NCBI GenBank assembly: GCA_018136815.1
Contig: CM030937.1
Span: forward strand, 2,111,887 to 2,175,886
Length of the DNA stretch: 64,000 bases
Direction of reading: 5' to 3'
Origin: Isochrysis galbana
Lineage: Eukaryota; Haptophyta; Isochrysidales; Isochrysidaceae
How positions within the stretch are numbered: position 1 is the first letter of the stretch; each line of letters begins with the position of its first letter. Shown here in pieces: positions 1 through 9,829 of this stretch. A program made the translations under genes and the position numbers. The notes beneath the pieces are model-generated. The model saw only the letters and a list, made by a program, of their open reading frames with translations. It was not told the origin of the DNA and ran no database searches.

Positions 1-288
1 TCAAACTCCCTCCCAATCTCCACATCCGACGTCCTCACTCACTCACCAAACTTCGTATCTTCACACTGGTCGAAACGTTGGTGAAGACGATACCTATGGC
101 CGAGCCTCTCTCTCTCCCCCCCCCCCCCCCTTCCTCCCCCACCCCCATTCCTTCGGTTACTTTTGAAACCACCCACCTCTCCCTCGGCAACGTCCCCTCT
201 CTCTCCCCCCGCCCGCTTCCTTTAAGCGCCGATGATATTGCTCGTCCCCACCCGACCGTTCCCTCGCGCCATCCGCTCATCCGCTCAC

Positions 289-657
289 CTTTGTCGAGAT
301 GACACATCTGTCCCTCGGCATCCTCACGCTCCTCCTCCACTTTGCAAAGGCGCGGTCCGTTGCTCCAAACGTCTCAGCAGCGAGCGGCACCGGGTACGCC
401 TCGGCCGAGTCGAGGAAGTTGACGCCGTAGTCCCAAGCGAGCGAGAGCTGCTCGGCCGCCTCCATCTCGTCGCTCTGCACCGAGCCCCACGTCATGCCTC
501 CCAGGCAGGCCTCAGAGACGAGGATGTCTGAGGTGCCGAGAGGGCGCATGCGGAGCGGCCTGGGAGTGAGAGGATCTGGGCTGGGCGCGCCCGTCGAGGA
601 GAAAACGGAGGGAGAGGGGAAGAGGCTGGTGGAGAAGGGGAAGGAGAGGGAGAGCAT
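289..657 (-). CDS. Tas-like aldo/keto reductase, 5' exon (partial gene)
   Basis: NADPH-dependent oxidoreductase of the aldo/keto reductase superfamily, nearest in feel to bacterial Tas and its plastid-type relatives. The exon encodes the first beta-alpha units of the barrel: MRPLGTSDILVSEACLGG, then a stretch containing NFLDSAEAYPVP, where D and Y are the usual cofactor/catalytic positions, and CVISTK. The YPVP after the catalytic Tyr is typical of Tas. The coding frame meets a GTGAGC donor at 288/289, right after the lysine of STK; reading on gives a stop three codons later. Downstream exons must lie beyond position 1 or be unrecognised in 1-288. The start is either the ATG at 657, which adds a Ser/Pro-rich possible transit peptide, or the ATG at 549. 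Catalytic His and the C-terminal half are not in the window. Confidence 0.72.
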
Positions 658-1144
658 TCGGTGAGGTGGACGAGGGGAAGGGGAAAAGGGGGGCTGATGG
701 GGAGGAGAAAAGGGGTGGAGGGAGTTGAGGGCGAGACAGGAGGGGACGAGAAGGACAGGAGAGAATCCAAAGCGATGCGCTCGTCTCACGGCATACTGTG
801 AGGTTGGACACTGAATGAATGGATGACGTTTTCTAAAGTGAACGACAGATCGCATCGTCGACGCCACGTGTGAACGTCACGCGCGGAGACACGGCGGAAG
901 AATCCACTTACAAGGATGACCTTTTTTGATATCGTGGGGTCCTCCCGTGAGCAAAACAGGATTCATGCCCTTCGGGATGGACGCGCAGGCAAGAGAGAGA
1001 TCGAGCGGAGCCGCGCGCCGGCGAGATTCCCAATCCCCCCCCCTCCCGACCCTGCTGGGGATATTCTGTTGTAAAATAATCTACCGCCGCGCCCCGGCGT
1101 GATCCCCCTGGGCGCCCCGTCGAAAATGTGATGCTGCGATGCTG
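658..1144. other. Intergenic, no gene recognised
   Basis: Purine-rich 5' flank of the reductase gene, then unremarkable sequence. I see no convincing coding exon or RNA gene here. Confidence 0.5.
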
Positions 1145-1680
1145 CGGCCCTAGATGGGCCAAGTTGTTCTGTCATATATGATATCATACATGATATCTCA
1201 GTATTAGTTGCTCTAGACCTGATACTGAGTGTCATATGACAAGACTAGAGGCTACAATTCAACTAGTTTTACTAGTACAAGTTCGGGCGCGGGAAATATG
1301 AAATATCGGCGCTCCTAGCTCCGAGCCCCCCCCCCCCCCCAATGGCCGCCAACCTGATGTGCAGCAACGATGGCGGCGGCGACGACGGCGATGACGAGTG
1401 TCACACCGCCGTGGAGTGGGGGCGGCGCCATGTGGAGACGCTCCAGGGGTGCCGCTGTGGGAGCTTGAAATGGTTAGTCATAGTCATCGAGCAGCAGCAT
1501 GCAGCATCCGATTCTCCGATTCTAAGTACTGAGTAAGAAGATTTTTATCATACTGGCGGGTTTATAAGTGTAGATGTGGAGCAAGTATCATATGATATCA
1601 GATGTATGACATCATACTCAGTTCCATGGCAAGTGTCATATGACGGTATGACGGAACAACTTGGTAGATGGGAAATACGT
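1145..1680. mobile_element. Inverted-repeat (MITE-like) element
   Basis: The sequence ccaagttgttctgtca at 1159-1174 recurs as its near-perfect reverse complement at 1650-1664. The interior next to each end is rich in catatgatatc-type palindromes. The inside holds a poly-C tract and a GGC/GAC-rich stretch without a credible gene. The arrangement suggests a short non-autonomous DNA element of about 0.5 kb. No target duplication was established. Confidence 0.45.
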
Positions 1681-1840
1681 AGTATTTGCGAGGCCAAATA
1701 CATATGTGTTTGGCTGTATTTTGAAGCGCGTCCTGGGTTGTAGGCCTCGAATATATGTGAAATGTATTTGGCCGGAGACCAATTACAATGTATTTGGCTG
1801 TATTTGTATTTGCAGGCCCCAACATCATATTTCCCATCTA
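1665..1840. mobile_element. 176-bp element with perfect 13-bp terminal inverted repeats
   Basis: tagatgggaaata at 1665-1677 is exactly the reverse complement of tatttcccatcta at 1828-1840. The interior repeats gtatttggc/gtattttg motifs (CCAAATACA and TGTATTTGGC). It abuts the preceding inverted-repeat element and the following foldback, so the three may be one compound insertion. Confidence 0.45.
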
Positions 1841-2335
1841 GGGCCTTGGGGTTGACGTAAGTTTTGTAAAATTTTTTGTCAAATTTGGGTGATCAATCGA
1901 AATCGAAATTTTTGACCAAAATTTGGGGCCTTTCACTTGGAAAGAAACAAAACTTGGGGGGCCGCGCGGAGATTGGAAGATGCGACACGCGAGGAGAGAG
2001 AGAGGCGCAGCAGGGCGCCGGCTCACGCCCCCGCCTCGTCCCCCAGCTCACGACCCATAACATCTTTCCTCCCTAGCCTGAAGGTTTGGCACGACGTGGT
2101 CCACGACGCAGTCGTCGTCGAAGGTGCGAGGGAGAGTGTTATAGGGTTATAGTAGGACAAAATATTCGAAAGCGTCAAAATTTTGATCAAAATTTAGGTG
2201 CCCAACCCTCAAATTTTGACAACAAAATTTGGGCCCTTACAAAACAAAACTTACGTCAAAGCCAACTAGGGCCGCGGCCTGCAAATACGAGGCCTACGGC
2301 TTACAACCCGAGGACGCGCTTCAAGTATCTACGGA
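1715..2335. repeat. Large imperfect inverted repeat (foldback)
   Basis: The arm at about 1715-1930 (gcgcgtcctgggttgtaggc, then gcaggcc, gacgtaagttttgt and an AAATTTTT-rich tract) is repeated in reverse complement at about 2155-2335, in the same order from the outside in. The arms flank a loop of about 220 bp. Such a foldback fits a MITE or a head-to-head duplication of one element. Confidence 0.5.
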
Positions 2336-2878
2336 CTGGGACTGGCAGCTGCAGCTGGCGGATTGAGGATTGAATCGAAGGTCCATAGCCATAGTTGTTT
2401 TATTATTGGTTATGGTTATTGGAGAAGACTGTGTTGATGTTCACGACGGGTTTTATTACCAACAAGGACAAAATATTCTTCCGCACCTGCCTGCCCCCCT
2501 CCTCCGGTCCCTCCGGAACGCGACAACCCACAACCCGACCTCACGCCCCCCCCCCCCCCCCCCCCCGGTGGCTCGGGCTCTTAGAACTTAAAAGTACGCG
2601 CAGTTTCGCGGCAATCTCCCCTCCTCCCCTTTCCATTCCATTTCCGCCGTCTCTCTCCGAACAGCATCGCCGACTGGGAGAGCGACTTACAGAGGGAGGG
2701 AGGGAGGGAGAGAGAGGGAGGGAGGGAGGGAGGGAGAGAGATAGAGAGTAGGACGATCGCAGCGGGAACGAGATTGGCGAGGCCGGGTGGCGCAAAGGTC
2801 GCTGCCAGGTCTGAATTTTGACCTCGTCTGTCGTGCCAGGTCTGAATTTTGACTTCATCTCTCGCAGAGAGACGCCCT
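2336..2878. other. 5' flank of the photolyase fusion gene
   Basis: Contains a poly-C run (about 2548-2566), a GGGA/GAGA microsatellite (about 2694-2745) and a 34-bp-period tandem duplication with core tgccaggtctgaattttgac at about 2802-2830 and 2835-2860, just upstream of the chosen ATG. No coding exon is evident. Confidence 0.5.
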
Positions 2879-5791
2879 ATGCGTGTCGAGCTTTTCGTGA
2901 AGGACAGCGCTTCGCTGGCGGCGAGCTCGCGCTTCCTCTTCGCCACGGGTGCACGGGGCATTAACCTTCCGAACAAGGCGTCGGCGACATCCGTGCCAGA
3001 GCTTGCGCCACTCGCAGCGCTGCGAACACTTTCGCAAGCCCTCTCGCCAGAGGAGCTCGCAGAGGTCTGCCCACACTATTCTCTCAAATTCAACTCAGCT
3101 GGCGCCAACGCTGATGCCACTCTCGAGCGCTTCGAGGATTTCTGCGCCGAGGCGGCTCGACTCAAGGTGCGACAGTGTCTCCTTGTCACTGGCTCAGGGA
3201 GCCGCAAGTTCGACTCAGTTGAGTGCCTCAAGGCGTTGCGGCTTCCGCCAGAGGAGAGACCAGAGATAGGGGTGGCCTTCAATCCGTTCTTTCCTGAGCG
3301 CGCTCTGCGCCAGCGCGAGCGTGCACGTCTGCGACTAAAGCTGGGCACGGGTGCAGTCACCTCGGTATGGCTGCAGATCGGCAGCGACATCAGCCTTCTC
3401 AACGAGGCGCTCGATTTCATCGATGAGCTTAAAGACGAACGAAATTTGCCAAATCTAAAGCTCTATGGCTCTATCTTCATGCCGTCCAAGAGACTGTTGG
3501 CACAGATGAAGTTCCGTCCGTGGAACGGTGTATTCCTTTCTGATGAGTACCTCTCAAGCGTTGAGGCGGCTAAAGACATCACCCAGAAGGTTCTAGAACG
3601 ATATGCAAAGCATGGAGTGGAAGTTCTACTTGAGACTTCCATCAACAAGCCTGAAGATTGGGCAGCTGCACTGGAACTATGCTCACTTGCTCTGACAAGC
3701 GATTCGAGTCCTCCGACTGAAATCGTCTCTGAGCGGAAGAGTGTTGAGCATTCCGGGAGCGGCTGTGGCGCAGGCAACAGCCCTGCTTCTAGCGATGCAT
3801 TGGCGAAAGCACCGCGGAAGAAGCGGCCTCGCCATGCCGATGAGAGGGCGAGGGAGAGCGTGTTGCCAGAAGTAGACACCGTCGGGGCAACGGATGCCGC
3901 CATGGTAACTACCGCGTCGGCTCCTGCGCCTGCAGCCTGTCCACCGGCTCTTCTTCACAACTTTCATGTGGTGAGCTTGGTTTGGTTCCGAAATTTCGAC
4001 CTCCGACTCGCGGACCACGCACCGCTTTTAGACGCCTCTCGCCAAGGCATGGTGGTCCCATGCTTCGTGTGGCCACGTACTCGAGGAAAATGGTCCCTGG
4101 GCGGAGCAGCCGAGGCTTGGTTGAAGGCTTCTCTTGCGTCGTTAGACGGGGACCTGCGGGAGGAATATCGTAGCCGCCTTATTCTGCGCTTTGCACCATC
4201 CGCGAGGCTGTCGGCAGATGAAGCGATGGCTGCCGACTGCATGCGTGTGGCCAAAGCAGCGTCTCAGGCTGTTCCCCTGCAGATGGGTGCTAATTCTGCT
4301 GCTGCAGTCGAGGAGGCCGTGATTACTGCGGCGGAGCTCCTGCTACTGGCTCGTGAGTGTGGTGCGACCGCGATTCGCTGGCATCGATGCTATGAGCCAG
4401 AAGGCGCTCTTGTCGATGCCGTGGTGGAGAAGGCGATCCGCGAGGCGGGCCTTCAGGGTGGTTCCATGGCAGGGCACTTACTGTATGAGCCCAAAGGTGT
4501 TAGCCTTCCTGGCGGGTTTCATGGTGGGCATTGGGGGACGCTGATGCCCTTTCTCAATGCGTGTGAGAGGTCGGCCAAACCTCCAGCTCGTCCTGCTGCG
4601 TTGCCAGTCAAGCTCTGCGTGCCGCCAAAGTGGCCGCGATGTTCTACACTTTCGGAGCTCGAGCTTGCGAATCGACCTGTCCGTGAAGATGGTAATTTGG
4701 GATGGGATTGGGGCGCTTCTGTCATGAAGCACTGGATCGCAAGCGAGAAGGAGGCCGTGCGGCGCATGCACACGTTTTTGAGTGGTCCAGGATTGCGCAG
4801 TTATGAGAGCCGCCGCTCGCGCGCCGACATTGCTGACTCTGTGTCTACTCTCTCGCCCTACTTACGCTTTGGGCAGCTCTCTGTACGTCAACTTTACCAC
4901 GCCATCCGCGGCACTGGCATGCCTCGCGAAGATATTAAGACATTTTCCCGCAGGTTGCACTGGCGCGATCTTGCGGCATTCCAGCTAAGTTGTTTCCCTG
5001 AGATGGCCTGGAAGCCGATACGTGCTCACTACTCATCCCATGGTTGGTCGACCGATGAGACGGCACTACATGCGTGGCAGCGGGGTCGAACAGGCTATCC
5101 GATCGTCGATGCGGGCATGCGCTGCCTGTGGGCTACCGGTTGGATGCACCAATCTGTGCGGATGGTCGTTGCATCCTTCCTAGTCGAATACCTTGGCATC
5201 AGCTGGGTTGAGGGCTTGCGTTGGTTCCATGACACACTTGTTGACGCGGACCTGTCGATCAATTCAATGATGTGGCAAAATGCTGGACGCTCTGGCATCG
5301 ACCAGTGGAATTTCGTGTTGTCTCCTGAAACTGGGTCACAAGACCCGACCGGCGAATATGTAAGGCGATGGATACCCGAACTTGCTAATTTGCCTAACAA
5401 GCACATCCACACACCGTGGAAGGCCCCGCCCGCTGTGCTATCTGCTGCAGGAGTCGAGCTAGGGGTAACATATCCTGAGCGCATCGTGGCGAGTCTAGAC
5501 GATGCACGTAGCATCACAGTCGCCCGTCTTCTCAAGATGCGGTCTGAGGCCCTTGAGTACAATGACGCCGGCGGCTACGACTTGGTGACCCTCCCCGACG
5601 GGAAGCAGACACGGGTTTTTACGAAGCAGGAGTTCCGTCTCACTGGGGATGGGCGGCCCAAGACTTCGCCTCCAGCCTCAACATATCGAGGCCGAGAAGC
5701 AGGGCGTGGCGGCAAGGCTGGCCGTGGACGCGGCGCCACGCGCAAGGACAAGGACGATGGCTTGTACAGCATAAAGAAGTATATGCGCTGA
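2879..5791 (+). CDS. MTHFR-like domain fused to photolyase/cryptochrome
   Basis: Intronless gene for 970 residues. Residues 1 to about 270 read like a methylenetetrahydrofolate reductase-type TIM barrel (GINLPNK, PHYSLKFN, LLVTGSGSRKFDS, IGVAFNPFFPE, VWLQIGSD). A low-complexity linker with a basic RKKRPRH patch follows. A photolyase alpha/beta antenna domain starts near residue 363 (SLVWFRNFDLRLADHAPLL), then the helical FAD domain (LHWRDLAAFQ, GRTGYPIVDAGMR, TGWMHQSVRMVVASF, FHDTLVDADLSINSMMWQN). The three Trp of the electron-transfer chain (in HWRD, TGWM and GISW) appear present, as does the Asn near flavin N5. The C-terminal tail is Gly/Arg-rich. The family repairs UV photoproducts or senses blue light; which one cannot be told here. 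ATG 2879 was chosen because upstream in-frame codons lack ATG. Confidence 0.88.
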   Translation: MRVELFVKDSASLAASSRFLFATGARGINLPNKASATSVPELAPLAALRTLSQALSPEELAEVCPHYSLKFNSAGANADATLERFEDFCAEAARLKVRQCLLVTGSGSRKFDSVECLKALRLPPEERPEIGVAFNPFFPERALRQRERARLRLKLGTGAVTSVWLQIGSDISLLNEALDFIDELKDERNLPNLKLYGSIFMPSKRLLAQMKFRPWNGVFLSDEYLSSVEAAKDITQKVLERYAKHGVEVLLETSINKPEDWAAALELCSLALTSDSSPPTEIVSERKSVEHSGSGCGAGNSPASSDALAKAPRKKRPRHADERARESVLPEVDTVGATDAAMVTTASAPAPAACPPALLHNFHVVSLVWFRNFDLRLADHAPLLDASRQGMVVPCFVWPRTRGKWSLGGAAEAWLKASLASLDGDLREEYRSRLILRFAPSARLSADEAMAADCMRVAKAASQAVPLQMGANSAAAVEEAVITAAELLLLARECGATAIRWHRCYEPEGALVDAVVEKAIREAGLQGGSMAGHLLYEPKGVSLPGGFHGGHWGTLMPFLNACERSAKPPARPAALPVKLCVPPKWPRCSTLSELELANRPVREDGNLGWDWGASVMKHWIASEKEAVRRMHTFLSGPGLRSYESRRSRADIADSVSTLSPYLRFGQLSVRQLYHAIRGTGMPREDIKTFSRRLHWRDLAAFQLSCFPEMAWKPIRAHYSSHGWSTDETALHAWQRGRTGYPIVDAGMRCLWATGWMHQSVRMVVASFLVEYLGISWVEGLRWFHDTLVDADLSINSMMWQNAGRSGIDQWNFVLSPETGSQDPTGEYVRRWIPELANLPNKHIHTPWKAPPAVLSAAGVELGVTYPERIVASLDDARSITVARLLKMRSEALEYNDAGGYDLVTLPDGKQTRVFTKQEFRLTGDGRPKTSPPASTYRGREAGRGGKAGRGRGATRKDKDDGLYSIKKYMR

Positions 5792-6216
5792 GAGCTAAGC
5801 TATTCGAGATAACTCCGTGACTGCGTGCTAAGCGCGTCGGGGCATCCTTTTGAACGATGTGCAGGGCGGTCAAGAAGGGGCTTTTTGAGTATTAATTCGT
5901 AATAAGGGTTGGGATGCATTTTTGTACCGTGACGCGTGTTACGGATGCCCCTCCGTCCTCTCCTCCGTCCTCCCCCGAATTTACTTTCTAAGTCCTGTGA
6001 GGCCTCCCTCTTCACGTGAGTAGAGGCGACGGGCCCCCTTTCTTCTATTTCTCTTTCCCCCTTTTCCCCTCTCTCACGCGCCCACTCTGTTCACGTTAGT
6101 GTTCTACGTGTTACTGTGAGTATGCGTGAGATAGTGGTGTTTGGGGTTTGTAGAGAGATTTTGCTATCCGGTTCTGCGACGACGAGAGCGCGAGCGATTG
6201 CGTCGCTCCTCTCAGA
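5792..6216. other. Intergenic, no gene recognised
   Basis: 3' flank of the photolyase gene with C/T-rich stretches. Nothing codes convincingly and no RNA gene was found. Confidence 0.5.
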
Positions 6217-6218
6217 GG

Positions 6219-6250
6219 GTGCAACTCGAGGTTCCCTTTTTTTGTCACAC
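6219..6250. repeat. Single terminal repeat of the AGAGGRTGCAAC miniature element family
   Basis: gagggtgcaactcgaggttc followed by a T-run matches the terminal inverted repeat of the complete 246-bp element at 36545-36790. I found no partner end nearby, so this is a truncated or diverged copy. Confidence 0.45.
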
Positions 6251-6278
6251 CCCTTCCGGCTATTTAGGTATATAATTT

Positions 6279-6598
6279 CTATTGACCCCTAACTTCGCCC
6301 CTAACTCGGGGGTTGACCGCGCGCAAACAAACATAAACACGGGAACCCATCAAGCGGATGGCGGATGACGTCTTGTGTTTCGTTTGTGCCTCCCGTTTCA
6401 ATATCGCCTCCGCCTCAAAGCTCAGTTGCATTTTCTCCGTCTTATAAAAGCGAATATACTTTGTCTTCCACAGTACCAAGGGGAGAAGAATGAACAGCGC
6501 GAAAACCACCCCGACCGCGATCCCGACCTTCGCAAGGCCATCCCTCGACGCGATGACTGCTGCGAATATCGAATATAGCACTAACGAGAAACCAGAAG
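6279..6598 (-). CDS. Hypothetical single-pass membrane ORF, no ATG
   Basis: An open frame of about 106 codons with a clear hydrophobic helix (VGVVFALFILLPLVLW) followed by a basic segment (KTKYIRFYKTEK). The frame opens after a TGA and has no ATG, so it is an exon, uses a non-ATG start or is a decayed gene. It lies directly beside the inverted partial copy of the 7181-7636 gene, so both may come from the same integrated element. Function unknown. Confidence 0.3.
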
Positions 6599-6624
6599 GT
6601 CATGCCACCCAAGAGACTCGTCAA

Positions 6625-6755
6625 GCGGAAGACGTCGTAGGGACCTTACATGCCATTTGCGAGACTGATAAATCATTCACACTGGTTTATATGATACACA
6701 CTCTATTATGGAGCAATAAATTCACTGAGAAAACAATCATCAATATGAGTCGTTA
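6625..6755 (+). pseudogene. Inverted partial copy of the AT-rich ORF at 7181-7636
   Basis: Reads in all but the orientation like codons of the 7181-7636 gene: CETDKSFTLVY, SNKFTEKTI and NMSR on the + strand correspond to CEIDKPFTLVY, SNKFTEKTI and DMSR on the - strand. Small insertions break the frame. It is therefore a decayed fragment facing the longer copy about 0.4 kb away. Confidence 0.6.
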
Positions 6756-7180
6756 TGACCTGCCCCTTTCTTTGATTGAGATGTCCGTGGCTTGGGTGAG
6801 AATGCGGTGGTGCGCATGGTTGCTAGTCTCTGACGGCGGCGGGCAGGTGTATCCGAAACAAGTCTAAGGTTGTATTTCAATTGCACAAATCCAAGCGAGC
6901 GAGCGCAAGGAGCGACATGAGGACATGTGGATAGTGATTTCAACGAGATACGAGATATCGAAGCGCGATCCTGCCCGAATGAATCGAGTGACTAGCGTAA
7001 GAACACGTGTGTACTCCCACAAAGATAAAGTAAGCTCCATAATGTGCTCCTTGAACTGCACTGTGCTTTCACCCCACGAGTGTGCCATTGATTTGCGCAC
7101 TTACCACTACCCATAAGCGGCCTTTTGTTTTCAATCTTTACTTGGGGAGCTGAACCCGAATCGACACCTTCTAACAATTC

Positions 7181-7636
7181 TTACAATTCTTGGAGGTGGG
7201 GAATTAATTCCAAATTGACATCAGTTTTGATTGTACCCAGCAGAACGTCACGACTCATATCGAGGATTGTTTTCTCAGTGAATTTATTGCTCAAGAGAGT
7301 GTGTCTAATATAAACCAATGTGAATGGTTTATCAATCTCGCAAATGGAGTGTAAGGTGTCTTCAATTTTCGTATTGTGCTTGAAATTGAATACCTTGAAT
7401 AAGAACTTACATTCTTCAGTGTACGTAAACAAACTTAGGTCGGCCTGGGAGCCCCCAACCGGCGGCGGCGGACTGATGCTGTCCAATGCTTCCGCTATAA
7501 CCTGCATGGCAGTTTTAGATTTGGCATTTGGAAAGAGAGGTGTGATGAATTTTTTAAAGTTCTCGTCCATCTTTTTTTTGATCCATTCCAATCGCTTCAG
7601 TACTATATCAGCAGGCGCCCTTCCATTTGTAGACAT
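7181..7636 (-). CDS. Unrecognised AT-rich 151-residue protein
   Basis: Complete ORF with an ATG at 7636 (MSTNGRAPADIVLKRLEW), Lys- and Ile-rich, in distinctly more AT-rich codons than host genes nearby. There is a Pro/Gly loop (ISPPPPVGG) in the middle and no membrane segment. I do not recognise the family. Composition, lack of introns and the partial inverted copy at 6625-6755 suggest a gene from an integrated virus or large DNA transposon, but that is inference. Confidence 0.5.
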   Translation of the reverse strand: MSTNGRAPADIVLKRLEWIKKKMDENFKKFITPLFPNAKSKTAMQVIAEALDSISPPPPVGGSQADLSLFTYTEECKFLFKVFNFKHNTKIEDTLHSICEIDKPFTLVYIRHTLLSNKFTEKTILDMSRDVLLGTIKTDVNLELIPHLQEL

Positions 7637-7701
7637 GGTTGAGCACTGTGAGGTGGGTGTCTGCCTTTACTCAAATACTAGAAGATTTTTTTGTACCGGG
7701 A

Positions 7702-7999
7702 GCGTATTTGGAAACGAGGGGTACCAAACGAAGGCATACGACCTCGGGCGGGAATCACATTCCAGGAGCACTCCGGAGTCGAGGGGGCGGAGGGAGAGGT
7801 GGGGTCGACAAAGAGGAAGAGCAGGGGCGCAGGGACAGGGCGCAGGGGCAGGAGGGGTACCTGTGACGCGGCCGAGACTGGGGCCGCCCCCGCGCCTTCA
7901 CCCTCCCTCGCCCTCCCACCCCTAGGATTGGGACTCCCTCGTGGTGGCCCCGCATCGCGTATTTTGAAACGAGGGGTACCAAATGAAGGCAAACGACCT
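7702..7999. repeat. Pair of about 43-bp direct repeats
   Basis: gcgtatttggaaacgagggg at 7702 continues gtaccaaacgaaggcatacg. It recurs with few changes at 7957-7999. The 210 bp between them are GC-rich, unlike the repeat itself. Possibly a duplicated target or a remnant of a short terminal repeat. No gene is seen between the copies. Confidence 0.45.
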
Positions 8000-8426
8000 T
8001 AGTTGTCAACTTAGTTGTGTGGTGATATGGATGTGGTGCATCCGGTTCGTGTGGCTCTATGGACTTGGCTGGGGTTGTGGCTCGCGGGTGCCTGGGCTGG
8101 CGTGGCCTTGGCTGGAGAGTGCGGCATTTGCGTAGCGTGCAGCGTGCCTGTCAAATCCCTTGATCGGTCGGCGCGGCGGGATGGGGATGGCCGGAGTAGG
8201 GGGATGGGAGCGAGGCGCGCTCCATGACCCTATCGTTTACAACGATAGTTCCTTATACTTTCACGTAAACTGTAAACATGAAAGTAAATTCCCCGTGAGC
8301 GCACCCCCCCCCCCGTTTTCTCTCACCGTGTAATGAAGTAATGAACCCAAGCCCAAGCAATACACAAGCATTGATTGCAAGCACTCCGACGCAACGGCAA
8401 CGTCAAACAATACAGCACATCCGTTC
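8000..8426. other. Intergenic, small hairpins only
   Basis: Carries a short stem TATCGTT/AACGATA near 8231-8247 and an 8-base stem ACTTTCA.../TGAAAGT near 8258-8287. Otherwise nothing recognised. Confidence 0.4.
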
Positions 8427-9778
8427 TCACTCCCACTCGGGTGGCTCCTCAAAATAACTTACATCGTCATCGTCGCTAGCCTCACCATCGGCTGCCTCCT
8501 TAGCACCAGCACACATGGTGGAAGCAGCCCTTTCTACCTCTACACGCTCTCGCATACTCGAAAGCCACTCGATGGCGGCGCCCCGTGCGCACTCGGCCCA
8601 CGGCACGCCGTGGACTACAGGAGGGCTGTCCATACCAATTTCTCCTTCGAGATCGAGTTCAGCCAGTCCCCATGCCGCAGCTGAGCAGCCACGCTCCGGT
8701 GGCGCCCCGGCAGTCCTTTTAGCCATGAGCGCCAAATCGGCGATTGCCCCCTGCACGTTGGATTCATCAACGAAATTACCTGCAATGGCGACTGATGGGC
8801 CGCCGTCTCCGTTTACCACGCGATGCGGCGCACCGCCGGGGACAAGCAGAATCTGGCCCGCATGTAGAGTGATATCTACACGCCGCGCGAAGCGGAGGCA
8901 CGGGTAATCGTCCGGGTTTGCATCCATTTCATCAAGGTTCGGGAATGAGGGTTCAAGCCGTGGGTTGTCCTCATCCCACGTCGGGCTCAAGCACCAAACG
9001 TCGTCGGGATGAAAGATAGTCCAACGTTTGCAACCTTCGAGCTGGCACCTGTGAGCATGAAAAGATCGAGCAGTGTGCAAGATGTGGCTGAGCAGAGGCG
9101 AGAATGCGCCAGGCTCATTTTGCTCATGTTGCAGGGGAAGGGCATTGGCTGCTCACGTCCAGGAGTGACTAGGCTCATTTTGCTCATGGCGCAGGGAAGG
9201 GCATAGGCTGCTCACATCCAAAAGTGACCTTTCCACTGATCGATGTGTAGGCTGGATCTTGTGCCCGGTGCGCCCACAAAAAGCGAAGGCCACGAATGAG
9301 AGAAGGCATGCCGCTCGCGCGTTCGGTGCAGCCAGTCATGTGAGAACCAGACGGGCACATTCAGCCGCTCCGTCAGCGTGGGCAGCTTGAGCGGGATGGA
9401 ACAGTCGTATAGGTAGAGCACCTCTCCTGCGCGCATCCGCTTCTCGAGTGCGGCGAGCGTGATCACCTGAGTGCCGGCAACGCTGACTCCAGCCGTCTGG
9501 CTTCCCCCCACATTGACTGCCGCCTGCTTGCTCGCCAGGTTCTCGGCGAGCCACGAGAGCGTCCACGGAGAAGGGTCCGTGATGCCGCTAACGCCTTCGA
9601 TGAGTAACGGAGAGAAGGAGCGGACGATCTGACGAGCCTCTCGGACTGAGAGCTGTGAGGCGAAGCGCCTTGCACACACAAACGGCTCGCGCCCACCCTC
9701 GCATGCTGCTTGCCGCCGCCTGCACTCCGCTGCACGCGAACGGACCTCAAGGAGGTATGCCTCTGAGACTGCGCCCAT
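8427..9778 (-). CDS. JmjC-domain oxygenase, two exons
   Basis: Predicted Fe(II)/2-oxoglutarate-dependent oxygenase of the JmjC/cupin superfamily (hydroxylase or demethylase). Exons 9216-9778 and 8427-9048 are joined by a 167-bp GTGAGC...CACAG intron; splicing makes HFWMCQLEGCKRW and a 394-residue protein. The iron ligands are visible: HID in SSLHIDQWKGHFW and the distal His in VPGGAPHRVVNG. KRWTIFHPDD follows in the usual place. The N-terminal part (LIEGVSGITDPSPW, YLYDCSIPLKLP) resembles JMJD4/JMJD6-type proteins, but the substrate cannot be told. ATG 9778 is the first in frame. The C-terminus is acidic (SDDDDVSYFEE). Confidence 0.85.
9100..9235. repeat. Tandem duplication covering the JmjC splice donor
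   Basis: Two units of about 66 bp lie side by side across the exon/intron edge (intron 9049-9215). On the gene strand each contains a GTGAGCAGCC donor-like core, then AATGCCCTTCCC/TATGCCCTTCCC and ATGAGCAAAATGAGCCT. The first unit contains the real donor with its exon end; the second sits wholly in the intron. Confidence 0.65.
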
Positions 9779-9829
9779 GGGGGACGAGCGCCGCGGCGCA
9801 GCGGGATAGAGGGAGAGAGGGGGCAAAGG

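Noticed and set aside
1..288. Second exon of the aldo/keto reductase
   Set aside because: No stretch reads like the following barrel strands of Tas-type enzymes; a small exon cannot be excluded but is unsupported.
2849..2878. Upstream in-frame TTG as start of the photolyase fusion
   Set aside because: A nuclear gene should use ATG; ATG 2879 is ten codons downstream and the ten codons lie in the duplicated 5' flank.
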